Assembly (NCBI GenBank): GCA_017539385.1 | Contig: JAFYHC010000059.1 | Location: forward strand, 1-64,000 | From: Solobacterium sp. | Lineage (GTDB): Bacteria > Bacillota_I > Bacilli_A > Erysipelotrichales > Erysipelotrichaceae | Length of the DNA: 64,000 nt | Direction: 5' to 3' | Part shown: piece by piece, positions 7,851 through 17,158 of the stretch | Layout: each line of letters starts with the position of its first letter | How positions within the stretch are numbered: the first letter of the stretch is position 1 | The notes under the pieces: model-generated | What the model was told of the DNA's origin: nothing | Database searches by the model: none | The model's input: only the letters and a program-made list of their open reading frames with translations | Position numbers and translations under genes: made by a program

Positions 7851-8682
7851 CGCAGAGGCCAAAATGACGCAGTGCATTGGCAATGCCGTCTTCGTCCACA
7901 TTCGTTGTTACAAATTCAGCCAGTGCCTTTACTTCGTCCTGTCCGTTTCCCATGACGATGCCATGGCTGCACTCTTTGATCATTTCCAGATCATTGAGCG
8001 AATCGCCAAAGCCATACGTATCTGCCATATCACCCTGATAGTGGGTAACGACCATCAGCACACCGGTGCCCTTGTTTACATCGATCGGAGAGACCTCACC
8101 GCCGGAATTGGAATTATTGGACTGCGAATTGATCGGTACATACGTTGTCAGCGGTGCAATTGCCTTTTCAAATGTCTCCCTGTCTGCGCCCGGGAAATAC
8201 TGGACATTGATCTTGTAGATATCCTCTCCTGCGTATTTGTCCATCGGCAGGTTTCCGCAATTGAATACCGGATGAACCAGAAGCCGGTTGGCAATGGAAG
8301 CAGGAAGTCCCTCCAGACGGTCAAAGACCATCTTCCGCCATAACGGATCACTGAAGCCCTTCGCAAGACAGTGGATGTTGTATCCAATATGGCATTCGTC
8401 TGCCTTGTCGATAACAAACTTCGCGAGCTCCGGCGTAAAGACACGCTTCAATACCAGTTTGCCATTGAGTTCAAAGCCGGCACCGGATGAGAAGATCGCA
8501 CCATCCCGCTGGATGCCGAATGTCTCCTGGATCTCATAATACGGTCTGCCGGAGCAGATAAAAACAAGACTGCCGTTTTCCTGTGCCTTGCGGATCGCAT
8601 CCGATGCACTGCGGGGTACAGTCCCCGTCTTCGGATCGACGAGTGTTCCGTCGATATCAAAGAATAAATACTTCTGTTTCAT
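7846..8682 (-). CDS. Cof-type HAD hydrolase (278 aa)
   Basis: This is a HAD-superfamily phosphatase of the Cof/YidA type, expected to dephosphorylate sugar phosphates or cofactors in the cytoplasm. Motif I is DIDGT at residues 9-13, motif II is the Ser of FICSGRP, the type IIB cap lies in the middle, and motif IV is GFGDSLNDLEM near the C-terminus. The length is typical. An AGGAG ribosome binding site precedes the ATG. Its substrate cannot be assigned. Confidence 0.9.
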   Translation of the reverse strand: MKQKYLFFDIDGTLVDPKTGTVPRSASDAIRKAQENGSLVFICSGRPYYEIQETFGIQRDGAIFSSGAGFELNGKLVLKRVFTPELAKFVIDKADECHIGYNIHCLAKGFSDPLWRKMVFDRLEGLPASIANRLLVHPVFNCGNLPMDKYAGEDIYKINVQYFPGADRETFEKAIAPLTTYVPINSQSNNSNSGGEVSPIDVNKGTGVLMVVTHYQGDMADTYGFGDSLNDLEMIKECSHGIVMGNGQDEVKALAEFVTTNVDEDGIANALRHFGLCE

Positions 8683-8728
8683 ATATGTATACTCCTGTTT
8701 TTATTCTACCACTTTGGCAGGCAGATGA

Positions 8729-9049
8729 TTAGCATCCTTTCCGGTCCATACTGCAGGTCTGCATCAAAGAGGACTCCGGAATGAATACCGTATAGTTATT
8801 TTCTTTTAACCATGTCTCCCAGTCTGTCCATACCTTCTCATTTTCATCCACCAGCGCCGGCACACCGATATCCCTGACTTCCTTAAGATGGTCAAAGACC
8901 GGATCACCGTCACGCAGTTCCAGGAATGCACCAAGATTGCCGAGATTTGCAAGGATCTCAATGAATTCATAGGTGACATGATTGCGGTCCAGATTCTCTT
9001 TCAATACCATGCAGTACGGGCATTGTACACTTCCATAAACTTTGATCAT
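8729..9049 (-). CDS. glutaredoxin-like protein (106 aa)
   Basis: This is a small thioredoxin-fold protein with a CPYC redox motif at residues 10-13 (MIKVYGSVQCPYC), as in classical glutaredoxins. The family's cis-Pro is likely the one in IGVPALV. The C-terminal tail of about 25 residues carries two more cysteines and is unusual for a glutaredoxin. The start at 9049 has AGGAGA; the longer frame overlaps the upstream gene. It lies 11 bases after the lipase-like hydrolase gene and is probably co-transcribed with it. Confidence 0.83.
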   Translation of the reverse strand: MIKVYGSVQCPYCMVLKENLDRNHVTYEFIEILANLGNLGAFLELRDGDPVFDHLKEVRDIGVPALVDENEKVWTDWETWLKENNYTVFIPESSLMQTCSMDRKGC

Positions 9050-9060
9050 ATTCGTATCTC

Positions 9061-9867
9061 CTATTGTTCCATAAACTGATAGACTGCTTCCGCTGCAGCT
9101 TCCTGCTGCAGGGATGCATCGATCTCTGCTTCTTTGTCTCCGCTTTGTACACCATAATTGCCAAAACCGGCATGATTGCCGCCCTGGATCACACATTCCG
9201 AAGCAATCCCGGACCAGTTTTTCTTATCTTCTTCATAGGCTGTCCGGTCCAGTACGCCATCCAGACTGCCATAGATGGAAAGCATCTTATCTTCCGCATC
9301 CAGTGCCTTTGTCGGATATGCCGCAAACAGCACCACACCGTCGATCATCTCCGGATGTCCGGCCGCAAACAGCGCAGATGTCGTTCCACCCATGGAATGT
9401 CCGCCCACATACCAGTGTGCATGGGATCCCTTCCTGATCACACGTCCTGCACCGTTTACATCCAGCAGTGCAATATGCATCGGCACATCCAGCAGATAGC
9501 AGTCTTCCCCTTTTGCGGCGATCAGCGACAACAGCGGTGCATAGGCTTCCGATGCAACTTTCGCACCCGGATAGAAGATCAGTGCCTTCTCTGTACCGGG
9601 ACCGTCAAAATACCATACCCCGTTTTCTTTTGTCACCTGCACGGTTTCATTTCCATTGAGCGCTGCCATTGCTGTTTCATCTGCTTCGTAATATTTCGAG
9701 AGATAGGCAAACCCCATCGTACAAAGGATCATCAGTGAAACAACCACACTGAGCAGTGCCCGTGTCAGCATCTTCCAGCGCTTCCTGCCCCGGATCAGCC
9801 GTTCGATCAATACACCCAGCAGCAGTGATACTGCCGCCGCTGCGGCTGCCAATAATACATATTTCAT
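9061..9867 (-). CDS. membrane-anchored alpha/beta hydrolase (268 aa)
   Basis: Two hydrophobic segments lie in the first 60 residues (about 3-23 and 36-55). The rest is an alpha/beta hydrolase domain with the nucleophile elbow GHSMGG and a late His in GGNHAGFG, so a serine esterase or lipase acting at the outer face of the membrane is likely. The family is found widely in Bacillota without a known substrate. The glutaredoxin-like gene follows after 11 bases. Confidence 0.82.
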   Translation of the reverse strand: MKYVLLAAAAAAVSLLLGVLIERLIRGRKRWKMLTRALLSVVVSLMILCTMGFAYLSKYYEADETAMAALNGNETVQVTKENGVWYFDGPGTEKALIFYPGAKVASEAYAPLLSLIAAKGEDCYLLDVPMHIALLDVNGAGRVIRKGSHAHWYVGGHSMGGTTSALFAAGHPEMIDGVVLFAAYPTKALDAEDKMLSIYGSLDGVLDRTAYEEDKKNWSGIASECVIQGGNHAGFGNYGVQSGDKEAEIDASLQQEAAAEAVYQFMEQ

Positions 9868-9910
9868 ACATTCTTCCCCCGCCGCTCAGTATACACCTTC
9901 TGACCCAATG

Positions 9911-9950
9911 AAAAAACCGGTCCAGTGTCCCTGCGGACACCTGACCGGTC
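9911..9950 (-). terminator. terminator of the aldo/keto reductase gene
   Basis: A long stem (outer ACCGGTC/GACCGGT, inner AGTGTCC/GGACAC) is followed by TTTTTT on the minus strand. The plus side also has a short T run, so it may work both ways. Confidence 0.82.
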
Positions 9951-9962
9951 CTTTTGTTCGTA

Positions 9963-11078
9963 TTATTCGAATGCTTCTGCGATCTTGCCAAGCCATTCGG
10001 TAATATGAATGTGCTGCGGGCATTCGCCTTCACACTGCAGACAGCCAATGCAGTCGCCTGCTTTTCCGCCTTCCGCTGTCACACCGGCATAGCGGCGCTT
10101 TGCGTCTTCTTCCTGATGGAAGAGCATATAGCGGTTCATGACCTTGAACAGTTCCGGGATATTGATCTGCATTGGGCAGCCGCCGGTGCAGTAATGGCAC
10201 GCGGTGCACGGGATCTGCGGGATCTTCGCAAATGCTTCCTGAGCTTCCTTGATCACTGCCTGCTCTGCTTCATTGAGCGGCTGGAAGTCCTTCATATAGG
10301 ACAGGTTATCGTCCATCTGGGCAAGATTGGACATACCGGACAATACGATCTTTACATTCTCCAGACTTGCAACAAAGCGAATCGCCCACGAAGCGATGCT
10401 CATGGTATCGGAAGCCTTTTCCAGAATTTCTCTGACCGACTGCGGCGGGACCGCAAGCGTACCGCCCTTGACCGGCTCCATGACAACGACCGGCACATTG
10501 TATTTCACCGCTGTCTCATAGCATCTGCGGCTCTGTACGATCGGATCTTCCCAGTCCACATAGTTGATCTGCAGCTGTACGAATTCCGCTTCCGGATGTT
10601 CCTTCAAAAGACGGTCCAATAACTCTGGCGAACCATGGAAAGAGAAACCGATATGACGGATCTTTCCCTCTTCCTTTAACTGCTTCATATAGTCCCAAAG
10701 ACCATATGCATCATATATATCGACATTCTTTTCCGACAGGGCATGCAGAAGATAGAAATCGATATAGCCTGCACCCAGACGCTCCAGCGATACATTGATC
10801 TGGTTCTTTGCGTCTGCTTCATCCTTTGCGGCATTGGCATTCAGCTTGGATGTGATGAAGTAGGATTCACGCGGATGACGCTGCACCAGTGCAATTTTCG
10901 CTGCTTCTTCACTTCCCTCATACACATATGCCGTATCAAAGTATTTCAGCCCGGCATCCAGGAAACGGTCTACCATGACCGACATCTCATCGGTATTGAT
11001 CGTCTTGTCTTCATTGCGCGGAAGACGCATCAGTCCAAAACCGAGTTTGCCGATCTCTTCTCCACAGAATGTACTCAT
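9963..11078 (-). CDS. ferredoxin-type aldo/keto reductase (371 aa)
   Basis: The first 270 residues or so form an aldo/keto reductase barrel with the usual tetrad: Asp in KYFDTAYVYEG, the Tyr that follows, Lys in ITSKLN and His in FYLLHAL. The C-terminal 100 residues carry two four-cysteine [4Fe-4S] motifs (CTACHYCTGGCP and CIGCLQCEGECP). This architecture is common in anaerobes and implies electron transfer between the clusters and a flavin or NAD(P)H partner. A perfect GAGGAGG lies before the ATG. The substrate is unknown. Confidence 0.9.
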   Translation of the reverse strand: MSTFCGEEIGKLGFGLMRLPRNEDKTINTDEMSVMVDRFLDAGLKYFDTAYVYEGSEEAAKIALVQRHPRESYFITSKLNANAAKDEADAKNQINVSLERLGAGYIDFYLLHALSEKNVDIYDAYGLWDYMKQLKEEGKIRHIGFSFHGSPELLDRLLKEHPEAEFVQLQINYVDWEDPIVQSRRCYETAVKYNVPVVVMEPVKGGTLAVPPQSVREILEKASDTMSIASWAIRFVASLENVKIVLSGMSNLAQMDDNLSYMKDFQPLNEAEQAVIKEAQEAFAKIPQIPCTACHYCTGGCPMQINIPELFKVMNRYMLFHQEEDAKRRYAGVTAEGGKAGDCIGCLQCEGECPQHIHITEWLGKIAEAFE

Positions 11079-11149
11079 TGTATTCCTCCTCTTTCCATTT
11101 TCCGCATTCTAGCATATGTTCGCATGATCACAAAATCGTATGACCGTCA

Positions 11150-11824
11150 TTACCAGTGATGTTTCTTCTTTTCGGTAATATACCAGTCATAGAAGAAACT
11201 GCCGGTCTCTCCTTCTTTCGGATATGCCGTCTCAGGAATATCAATGATGCAGTGACCGTATCCATTGATGATCTGTGTACCGGACGGGTGTGAACGCTGC
11301 CGTACAAAATCCCCGTATTCCCGGTGCACATGCCCATGGAACAGATATGCCGGATGATACTTTTCCAGCAGATCATTGAAGCAGTCAAATCCCCGGTGGG
11401 CCCAGTCTTCCAGATTGCCATACCCATTTGCCGGTGCATGCGTCAGAAGAATGTCAAAGCCGCCGGTAAACAGCAGCGTCCCGCTCAGTTTGCGGATCCG
11501 CTTTTCCATTTCTGCCTCGGTATACATGTCTTTGCTTTGTTTATAGCGGTATGATCCGCCAAGACCCAGGATCCGCAGGCCGTGATAGTTATATACCTGG
11601 TCATCGATATCGATGCATCCTTCCGGCGCATGCGTATCATAGTGTCCGTCATGGTTGCCCCGCACATACAGCAGCGGCACATTGACCATGGTCGTCAGAA
11701 ATTCCAGATAGTCTGCGCGCAGATCCCCGCATGACAGGATCAGTTCCACCCCTTCGGTTTTCTTCGGACTGTAATAATCCCACAGGGATGCTTCTTCCGC
11801 GTCCGCTATGACCATGATTTTCAT
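11150..11824 (-). CDS. metallophosphoesterase, YfcE-like (224 aa)
   Basis: A calcineurin-like phosphoesterase with the motifs SCGDLRADY, VRGNHDG, LTHAPANG and FHGHVH. The first metal-binding motif, normally Asp-x-His, reads Asp-Ala-Glu here (IADAEEAS), an unusual change that could affect the choice of metal. Its start overlaps the end of the BMP-like gene by four bases (ATGA), so the two are translationally coupled and probably work together. The substrate is unknown. Confidence 0.85.
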   Translation of the reverse strand: MKIMVIADAEEASLWDYYSPKKTEGVELILSCGDLRADYLEFLTTMVNVPLLYVRGNHDGHYDTHAPEGCIDIDDQVYNYHGLRILGLGGSYRYKQSKDMYTEAEMEKRIRKLSGTLLFTGGFDILLTHAPANGYGNLEDWAHRGFDCFNDLLEKYHPAYLFHGHVHREYGDFVRQRSHPSGTQIINGYGHCIIDIPETAYPKEGETGSFFYDWYITEKKKHHW

Positions 11825-13650
11825 GATATTTCCTTTTTCTGCGGCGGCAGTACACCGATCACATTATCGCAGAGCCAGTCCATGGCAAGGATCTGCTTCT
11901 GTGTGAAGCGTGCATCATACGGTCCTTTGACCGGACCGTTCTGACTGTGCAGTTCCCCGTCAAAAGGATCCAGCCTGCCCTGCTTCAAAGCAGAACGCAG
12001 CAGCTGAACAAGCTTGCGCGATGAATATGGCAGTGAGCCGGACACATTCACATCCAGCACATCTGCGCTCATTCCCCACCATAAGCTGACCGGTTCCTCT
12101 GTCTTCACCGTTCCGTCCGCATATGGCTTCAGCATTTTTGTATAGTAATTGCCCCAGTTGATGACCGGAACAGCAAGACGCACCGGTCCTTCTTCAGACA
12201 GTGTATAGATGCCATATTCAATACTGCCGCTGCCGATATCCGGAAGCGCTGTGCTGCAGAATACCGATATGCCCAGCTTCTGCATCTCCTGCTGCCAGTC
12301 CGCATCCAGATTCTCCTTCCAGGACAGGATGATTTCCGTACGCGGATCGACCATGGCCGCCCCGATTGCAAATGCATTGATGTTGGCAATAGCTCCGCTT
12401 TCATACGATTCCGCAAGATATGCGATCCGGTGTGAATCCGCAAAGATTGCCGCCAGCACGCCAAGTACAAAATATGCTTCATACATGCGGATGCCATAGA
12501 CCGGCAGCGCTTTGTGCGATGTATTCAGCGAACAGTTAAATACATTCTTTTCCGGATGGCGCACGGCATATTTATAGGCCTCTTTGTATTGCGACGGGGA
12601 TGTCGTCAGGATCACGCTGCAGTTGTTTCCCGCTTCATTCAATGCCCTGCCAAGACTCTCCGCATCCCCGCAGTTTTCATACTTTTCTGTCACGATACTG
12701 CCATCCAGCCTTTTTTCCAGCAGGATCCTTCCCAGCTCATGCTCAAATACAGATGCGGACGAAGAAGCGTCACTGTCATAGATGAATGCCGCATGAAGCG
12801 TCTTTGCACCAAGCGGGAACGGCAGGACTTTTCTGAGATCCAGTACAGAGCTCTCTTCCTCCTGCGGATTCTCCGCAATAGAAAGATCTTTCTTCTCTTT
12901 TTTCAGTGCCGGCTTCATCTTAAGGATCGCCTGATCCAGCTGTGTCTCATTCATTCCCCGCAAAGTGTCCAGGCCATAGACCGTGCATGCGGACAGAAAT
13001 ACATCTCCTGCAGGAAGTGCACTCTCTTCCGTATTCCGCTTTGTATATGCCTTGCTGAAACGGTAATACAGTGCCTTTAAGCGCCGCTTTGTCTCATCAC
13101 TCCACTTCTGTTCCAGATCTTCCCCAAGCATCCTGGCCAGCGCTTCATAGCTGCCGGTCTTGGAGAATTCCGGTTCATACAGTCCGCTGACCCGGTAGAA
13201 CGCCAGAAACTCATCGTACAGCGGATCATGTTCCGAAGGAAGAATACGCGTCACTTCCGCAAGGATCACCGGCATCTTCAGATACTTCATGACCGAAACA
13301 CGCTTATTGCCTTCTTTTACATAGAAGCGGTGTTTGTATTCCGTCACCGTCACTGCATCGGTGATTCCCTCTTCTTCCTGGTATTTGTACAGTGCATTCC
13401 ATTTTGCTGCAAACTCCGTATGCTGTTCCGCACATGGCAGGAAATTGCAGGCAAACATATTTCCTCTGGCATTTGTTACGGTCCCAACGACCTGCGCCAG
13501 CGGTATTTCCATGACTCCCAGATACACGCCGGACGCCGCAGTGCCGATCTGGTCTTCCAGTGCCGGTATATATGGATACTCTCCATGCAGCACTGCTTTG
13601 CGGATCGCTTTATCCGCCTCTTTTTTTACTTTTGCATATACATCTGCCAT
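11821..13650 (-). CDS. cytoplasmic BMP/PnrA-like protein with a ParB-like N-terminus (609 aa)
   Basis: Residues from about 285 to 500 match the BMP (basic membrane protein, PnrA-like nucleoside-binding) fold, with the characteristic block GIRMYEAYFVLGVLA and the NINAFAIGA segment. The first 250 residues are different: a KEGNKRVSVMKYL segment resembles the EGN-R core of ParB/sulfiredoxin-like domains. There is no signal peptide or lipobox, so unlike normal BMP proteins it should remain in the cytoplasm and cannot feed an ABC importer directly. It may sense a nucleoside-like ligand; this is inference. It is translationally coupled to the phosphoesterase. Confidence 0.78.
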   Translation of the reverse strand: MADVYAKVKKEADKAIRKAVLHGEYPYIPALEDQIGTAASGVYLGVMEIPLAQVVGTVTNARGNMFACNFLPCAEQHTEFAAKWNALYKYQEEEGITDAVTVTEYKHRFYVKEGNKRVSVMKYLKMPVILAEVTRILPSEHDPLYDEFLAFYRVSGLYEPEFSKTGSYEALARMLGEDLEQKWSDETKRRLKALYYRFSKAYTKRNTEESALPAGDVFLSACTVYGLDTLRGMNETQLDQAILKMKPALKKEKKDLSIAENPQEEESSVLDLRKVLPFPLGAKTLHAAFIYDSDASSSASVFEHELGRILLEKRLDGSIVTEKYENCGDAESLGRALNEAGNNCSVILTTSPSQYKEAYKYAVRHPEKNVFNCSLNTSHKALPVYGIRMYEAYFVLGVLAAIFADSHRIAYLAESYESGAIANINAFAIGAAMVDPRTEIILSWKENLDADWQQEMQKLGISVFCSTALPDIGSGSIEYGIYTLSEEGPVRLAVPVINWGNYYTKMLKPYADGTVKTEEPVSLWWGMSADVLDVNVSGSLPYSSRKLVQLLRSALKQGRLDPFDGELHSQNGPVKGPYDARFTQKQILAMDWLCDNVIGVLPPQKKEIS

Positions 13651-13709
13651 AACAATTTCTCCTTGTACGGCTTCCCATCTTACTGTGTCCTTCCGTTTTA
13701 TACAACCAG

Positions 13710-13756
13710 AAAAACAAAAACCGCCGGATCATTTCTGCCGCTGGTCCGACGGTCTT
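13710..13756 (-). terminator. terminator of the GH32 gene
   Basis: A nine-pair stem (ACCGTCGGA with TCCGGCGGT, one G-T pair) is followed on the minus strand by TTTTTGTTTTTC. It closes the sucrose/fructan transcript. Confidence 0.8.
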
Positions 13757-13798
13757 TGTGATTCAGACCGGAAGGGTCGGTCTGTTATTCACGAATGA

Positions 13799-15292
13799 TT
13801 ATGTACGGTCCATCAGATCATACTTTTCTACATCCATCAGGACTTTGCCGTCCGAATAGAAGCAGATCTGATCTGCCGCAAGATCGGTATACAGGACATT
13901 GGTCATGACCTGTTCACCGTCATTGATAAAGACCTCAGAACTGTAGCGGTCCAGCAGGAGCCGCAGCTTCAGTTTGCCGTTGCGGTTGCGGACAAAGAAA
14001 TGACGGTCATGCATGACAGCTACGCGCGTTCCGGAATTGGACCGGTCAAATTCAAGCCGGTTTTCCCGCGGCCGGTAAACGATCGACGTATAGTAGTTTT
14101 CGTTTACGGCAAACCGCATTTCGAACTTTGTATAACTGCCGAATGTTTCCGGATACAGTTCGATCGTCAGATCGATCGTACGTCCGCGAATCGCATCCAG
14201 TGTGATCATGTCACCAACAAGAACATGGTTATAGATGACCTGATGCGTACGGAACTGTTCGATTTCACGAACCGGCTTCTGGATCAGTCTTTCATTGACG
14301 ATGGAGATTTCTCTTGGCAGCGTCATCATGCCAAGCCATGGCAGTGCAGGATCGGTAAACTTGATCGTATCCCAGTTCTGCATCCAGGCAATCATGACAC
14401 GCCGTCCATCCGGTGTCAGAACAGTCTGTGTCGCATAGAAGTCAATACCGTAATCGACAGTCATATCCGCCTTCGGCGTCATCTTGCATGTTTCTTTGTC
14501 GTAGTCACCGACGATGCACACGGTCTGATTGCCGCAGTTGAAACGCGGTGTCTGCAGTACATCCTGCGGAGACATCAGCAGAACATATGTGCCGTCCAGT
14601 TCAAAGAAATCCGGACATTCCCACATCTTACCCATCGTGCCGTCATTTTCCAGAAGCGTACTGCGGTAATCGTAATGAATACCATCCTTACTGGTAAAAT
14701 ACAGAACACGGCCATGGGTAAAGTCTTTATCCACACCATTGACTGCTACGCATCCATACGTACCATCCTCTTCTCTCCAGATCTTTGGATCACGGAAATC
14801 ATGCGGATTGGTATCGGCAGGAATCCCACTTAAGTCAATGACAGGATTGCTTTCATACTTTTCGTAATCTACACCATCACCGATCGCGACACACTGTACC
14901 TGGAAAAAGACGCCTTTTTCCGGACTACCGTCAAGATTCACGCCTGTGTACAAAAGCAGATGTCTGCCGTCGCCCGTTTCAACAGCACTGCCGGAGAAGC
15001 AGCCATCTTTATCCGGAGCACTGTCCGGTGCAAGCGCAGCCGGTTTGAATTCCCAATGGAGAAAATCCTTTGTTACAGCATGGCCCCAATGCATCGGTCC
15101 CCACTTTTTTGCATACGGATAATACTGATAAAAGAGATGGTAGCATCCGTTGTACCAGGAAAAACCGTTCGGATCGTTCATCCATCCGATACGAGGGGTC
15201 AGATGATACAGAGGACGCAGGATCGGATCGACACGGTCCCCTTTCTCTTCTTCGTATTTCCTGGCTTTTATAAGTGCAGAGCTTTGATTCAT
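13799..15292 (-). CDS. GH32 sucrose-6-phosphate hydrolase / fructan hydrolase (497 aa)
   Basis: This is a glycoside hydrolase of family 32, releasing fructose from sucrose, sucrose phosphate or fructo-oligosaccharides. The nucleophile block is WMNDPNG, the transition-state block is FRDPKIW and the acid/base block is ECPDFF. There is no signal peptide, so it acts inside the cell. The ATG at 15292 has GGAGG five bases upstream. Upstream on the same strand lie an ABC importer's binding protein and permeases rather than a PTS, which favours free sucrose or fructo-oligosaccharide as substrate. Confidence 0.92.
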   Translation of the reverse strand: MNQSSALIKARKYEEEKGDRVDPILRPLYHLTPRIGWMNDPNGFSWYNGCYHLFYQYYPYAKKWGPMHWGHAVTKDFLHWEFKPAALAPDSAPDKDGCFSGSAVETGDGRHLLLYTGVNLDGSPEKGVFFQVQCVAIGDGVDYEKYESNPVIDLSGIPADTNPHDFRDPKIWREEDGTYGCVAVNGVDKDFTHGRVLYFTSKDGIHYDYRSTLLENDGTMGKMWECPDFFELDGTYVLLMSPQDVLQTPRFNCGNQTVCIVGDYDKETCKMTPKADMTVDYGIDFYATQTVLTPDGRRVMIAWMQNWDTIKFTDPALPWLGMMTLPREISIVNERLIQKPVREIEQFRTHQVIYNHVLVGDMITLDAIRGRTIDLTIELYPETFGSYTKFEMRFAVNENYYTSIVYRPRENRLEFDRSNSGTRVAVMHDRHFFVRNRNGKLKLRLLLDRYSSEVFINDGEQVMTNVLYTDLAADQICFYSDGKVLMDVEKYDLMDRT

Positions 15293-15326
15293 AATTCCCT
15301 CCAAAAAGTCATACGCATGAATTATA

Positions 15327-15359
15327 CAGATATCCGCCCCAAATAGGAGCGGATATCTG
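15327..15359 (-). promoter_or_regulatory. 11-bp perfect inverted repeat between binding protein and GH32 genes
   Basis: CAGATATCCGC and GCGGATATCTG enclose an 11-base loop. The minus-strand T run after it is poor, so this is more likely an mRNA-stabilising hairpin, partial terminator or operator that sets the GH32 level relative to the transporter. Confidence 0.5.
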
Positions 15360-15406
15360 CAACCCGACTAACTGTACTTTAAATTCAGTTAATTGACAAT
15401 GATTAA

Positions 15407-17098
15407 TTATTTGTAATATTCGTCAACGTACTTCTGATATACAGCAATGAAGTCGTTCAGTTTGTAGCCTTCCAGCTGCTTCTGCAGTTCATTGAACTTG
15501 TCATCTGTGAAGCCGTTCATGATACCGTCAGCACGAGCAGCCTTAATAGCCTTATCAATATCTGTGTTGAGGTTGGATGCAGTCTTTACATCGTTTTCTG
15601 TCATGAATACGTTCGGTAATACATACTTCATATTCATATCCGGTGTGTAGACATCCTTGATCCAGTTCAGTCTGTACTGAGCATCATCCGGGCATGTAAC
15701 GTATACATTATAGTAGCTGTCGAGGATAGCCAGCGGGCCGCCGACACATTCAGCTTCACGTACTTCTACCGGGGACTTGTCGCCAAGCGGAGCGTGCTGC
15801 AGCATGTCTTCGCCGTTAGCGTTCTTACCCATTACGAAGATGTCGAATCCATCGTCTTCACCGTAAGTACCCCAGTTGTTCTGCGGGGACTGCATCGGAT
15901 CATACATCTGGTCGAGCCAAGCGCAGATCAGAGCCGGGTTCTTTGCATTACATGTAACAACGCAGCGGCCGCGGTCGAAACCGGATGTGTAGGAACCTGT
16001 GGCTGCTGTGATGTTTCTTGTGTCAGCTGTCAGTGCAGGGAGCGGTACCCAGCTCTTGCCGGCAATCAGATCATCCATGGAAACAGCTGCGATATTTGCA
16101 ACGTCCCAGGAGAAGCAGACGCCATAACGTCCGGATTTACCCTTGGATACATATTTGGACCAATCCTGTGTCCAAGCTTCTTCGTCGATCAGCTTTTCTT
16201 CATACAGTTTGTGCATCCACTGAACGCCCTTCTTCCAGCCTTCTGTTGTAGCCGGGCAGACAACCTTCTTGTCATCTGTAACGATAAGGTGCTTACCCTG
16301 GTCCGGGTCACCATAGCCTTCGCCGAAGCCGTTTGTCAGAATAACGCTGTCTTCGTTGCCGCCGCCCATGATGAAGGACATCGGGATAATGTCGCCTTCG
16401 ATACCGAATTCTTTCTTCAGAGCATCAGCGTTGTCGCGGAATGCGATCAGAGCTTTTTCGAAGTCATCAACTGTGGTCGGAACCGGCAGTTTCAGGAAGT
16501 CGAGCCAAGCCTTGTTGATGAACGGCATGTTACCAACAGTCTGGATAGCTGTCTTTTCAGCACCGAGCTGTTCGATCCACGGCAGAGCCCAGATGTGCCC
16601 GTTTTCATCTTCGCACATTGTTCTGTATTCCGGAGCCTGTTCGAATACCTTCTTCAGGTTCGGCATGTACTTGTCAATGTATTCTTCAACGTTGATGATA
16701 ACGCCCTGTTTTGCATACTTCAGCAGTTCTGTGTCACCGAAACCAGCAGAGAATACGAATTCAGGAAGTGTCTTCAGTGTGGCCATTTCATTAGTGATCT
16801 TGTCGCCCCACTGGTCGCTCTGGATTGCTCTCCAGTCAACATGAACGTTTGTCTTTTCTTCAAGACGCTTGAAGATCGTACGGTTGTTCGGTTCAGATTC
16901 AGAACCTACCGGATAGCTTATCAGACCTGTGATTGTTGCTTTTTCCTTGAGCGGGAATGCAAGATCTGCCGGATCGACATCGAGACCAGCGCTGCCAGCG
17001 CCCTGGTTTCCGCCGCCACCGCCGCAGCCTGCGAGCAGAGCAGCAGCCATTGTCAGCGTGAGAGCAATTTTACTACCTTTGTTAAATAATTTCGACAT
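15407..17098 (-). CDS. sugar ABC transporter solute-binding lipoprotein, LplA/YtcQ type (563 aa)
   Basis: A signal peptide ends in the lipobox LLAGC with the lipidated Cys at residue 25, followed by a glycine-rich tether. The large size and domain layout match the extracellular binding proteins that serve LplB/LplC-type permeases for oligosaccharides. It stands first to bind substrate outside the membrane for the two permeases encoded upstream. With the GH32 enzyme next to it, sucrose or fructo-oligosaccharides are the likely ligands. Confidence 0.9.
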   Translation of the reverse strand: MSKLFNKGSKIALTLTMAAALLAGCGGGGGNQGAGSAGLDVDPADLAFPLKEKATITGLISYPVGSESEPNNRTIFKRLEEKTNVHVDWRAIQSDQWGDKITNEMATLKTLPEFVFSAGFGDTELLKYAKQGVIINVEEYIDKYMPNLKKVFEQAPEYRTMCEDENGHIWALPWIEQLGAEKTAIQTVGNMPFINKAWLDFLKLPVPTTVDDFEKALIAFRDNADALKKEFGIEGDIIPMSFIMGGGNEDSVILTNGFGEGYGDPDQGKHLIVTDDKKVVCPATTEGWKKGVQWMHKLYEEKLIDEEAWTQDWSKYVSKGKSGRYGVCFSWDVANIAAVSMDDLIAGKSWVPLPALTADTRNITAATGSYTSGFDRGRCVVTCNAKNPALICAWLDQMYDPMQSPQNNWGTYGEDDGFDIFVMGKNANGEDMLQHAPLGDKSPVEVREAECVGGPLAILDSYYNVYVTCPDDAQYRLNWIKDVYTPDMNMKYVLPNVFMTENDVKTASNLNTDIDKAIKAARADGIMNGFTDDKFNELQKQLEGYKLNDFIAVYQKYVDEYYK

Positions 17099-17158
17099 AA
17101 TAACTCCTATTGTTTTTCTACGAAATTTTATTTATTCAGTTGTCAGATTCTAATGTAA

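Noticed and set aside
15794-17089. Long open frame (431 codons) on the plus strand
   Set aside because: It is entirely antisense to the sugar-binding lipoprotein, has no ribosome binding site and encodes a cysteine-rich sequence like no family. A codon-usage shadow.
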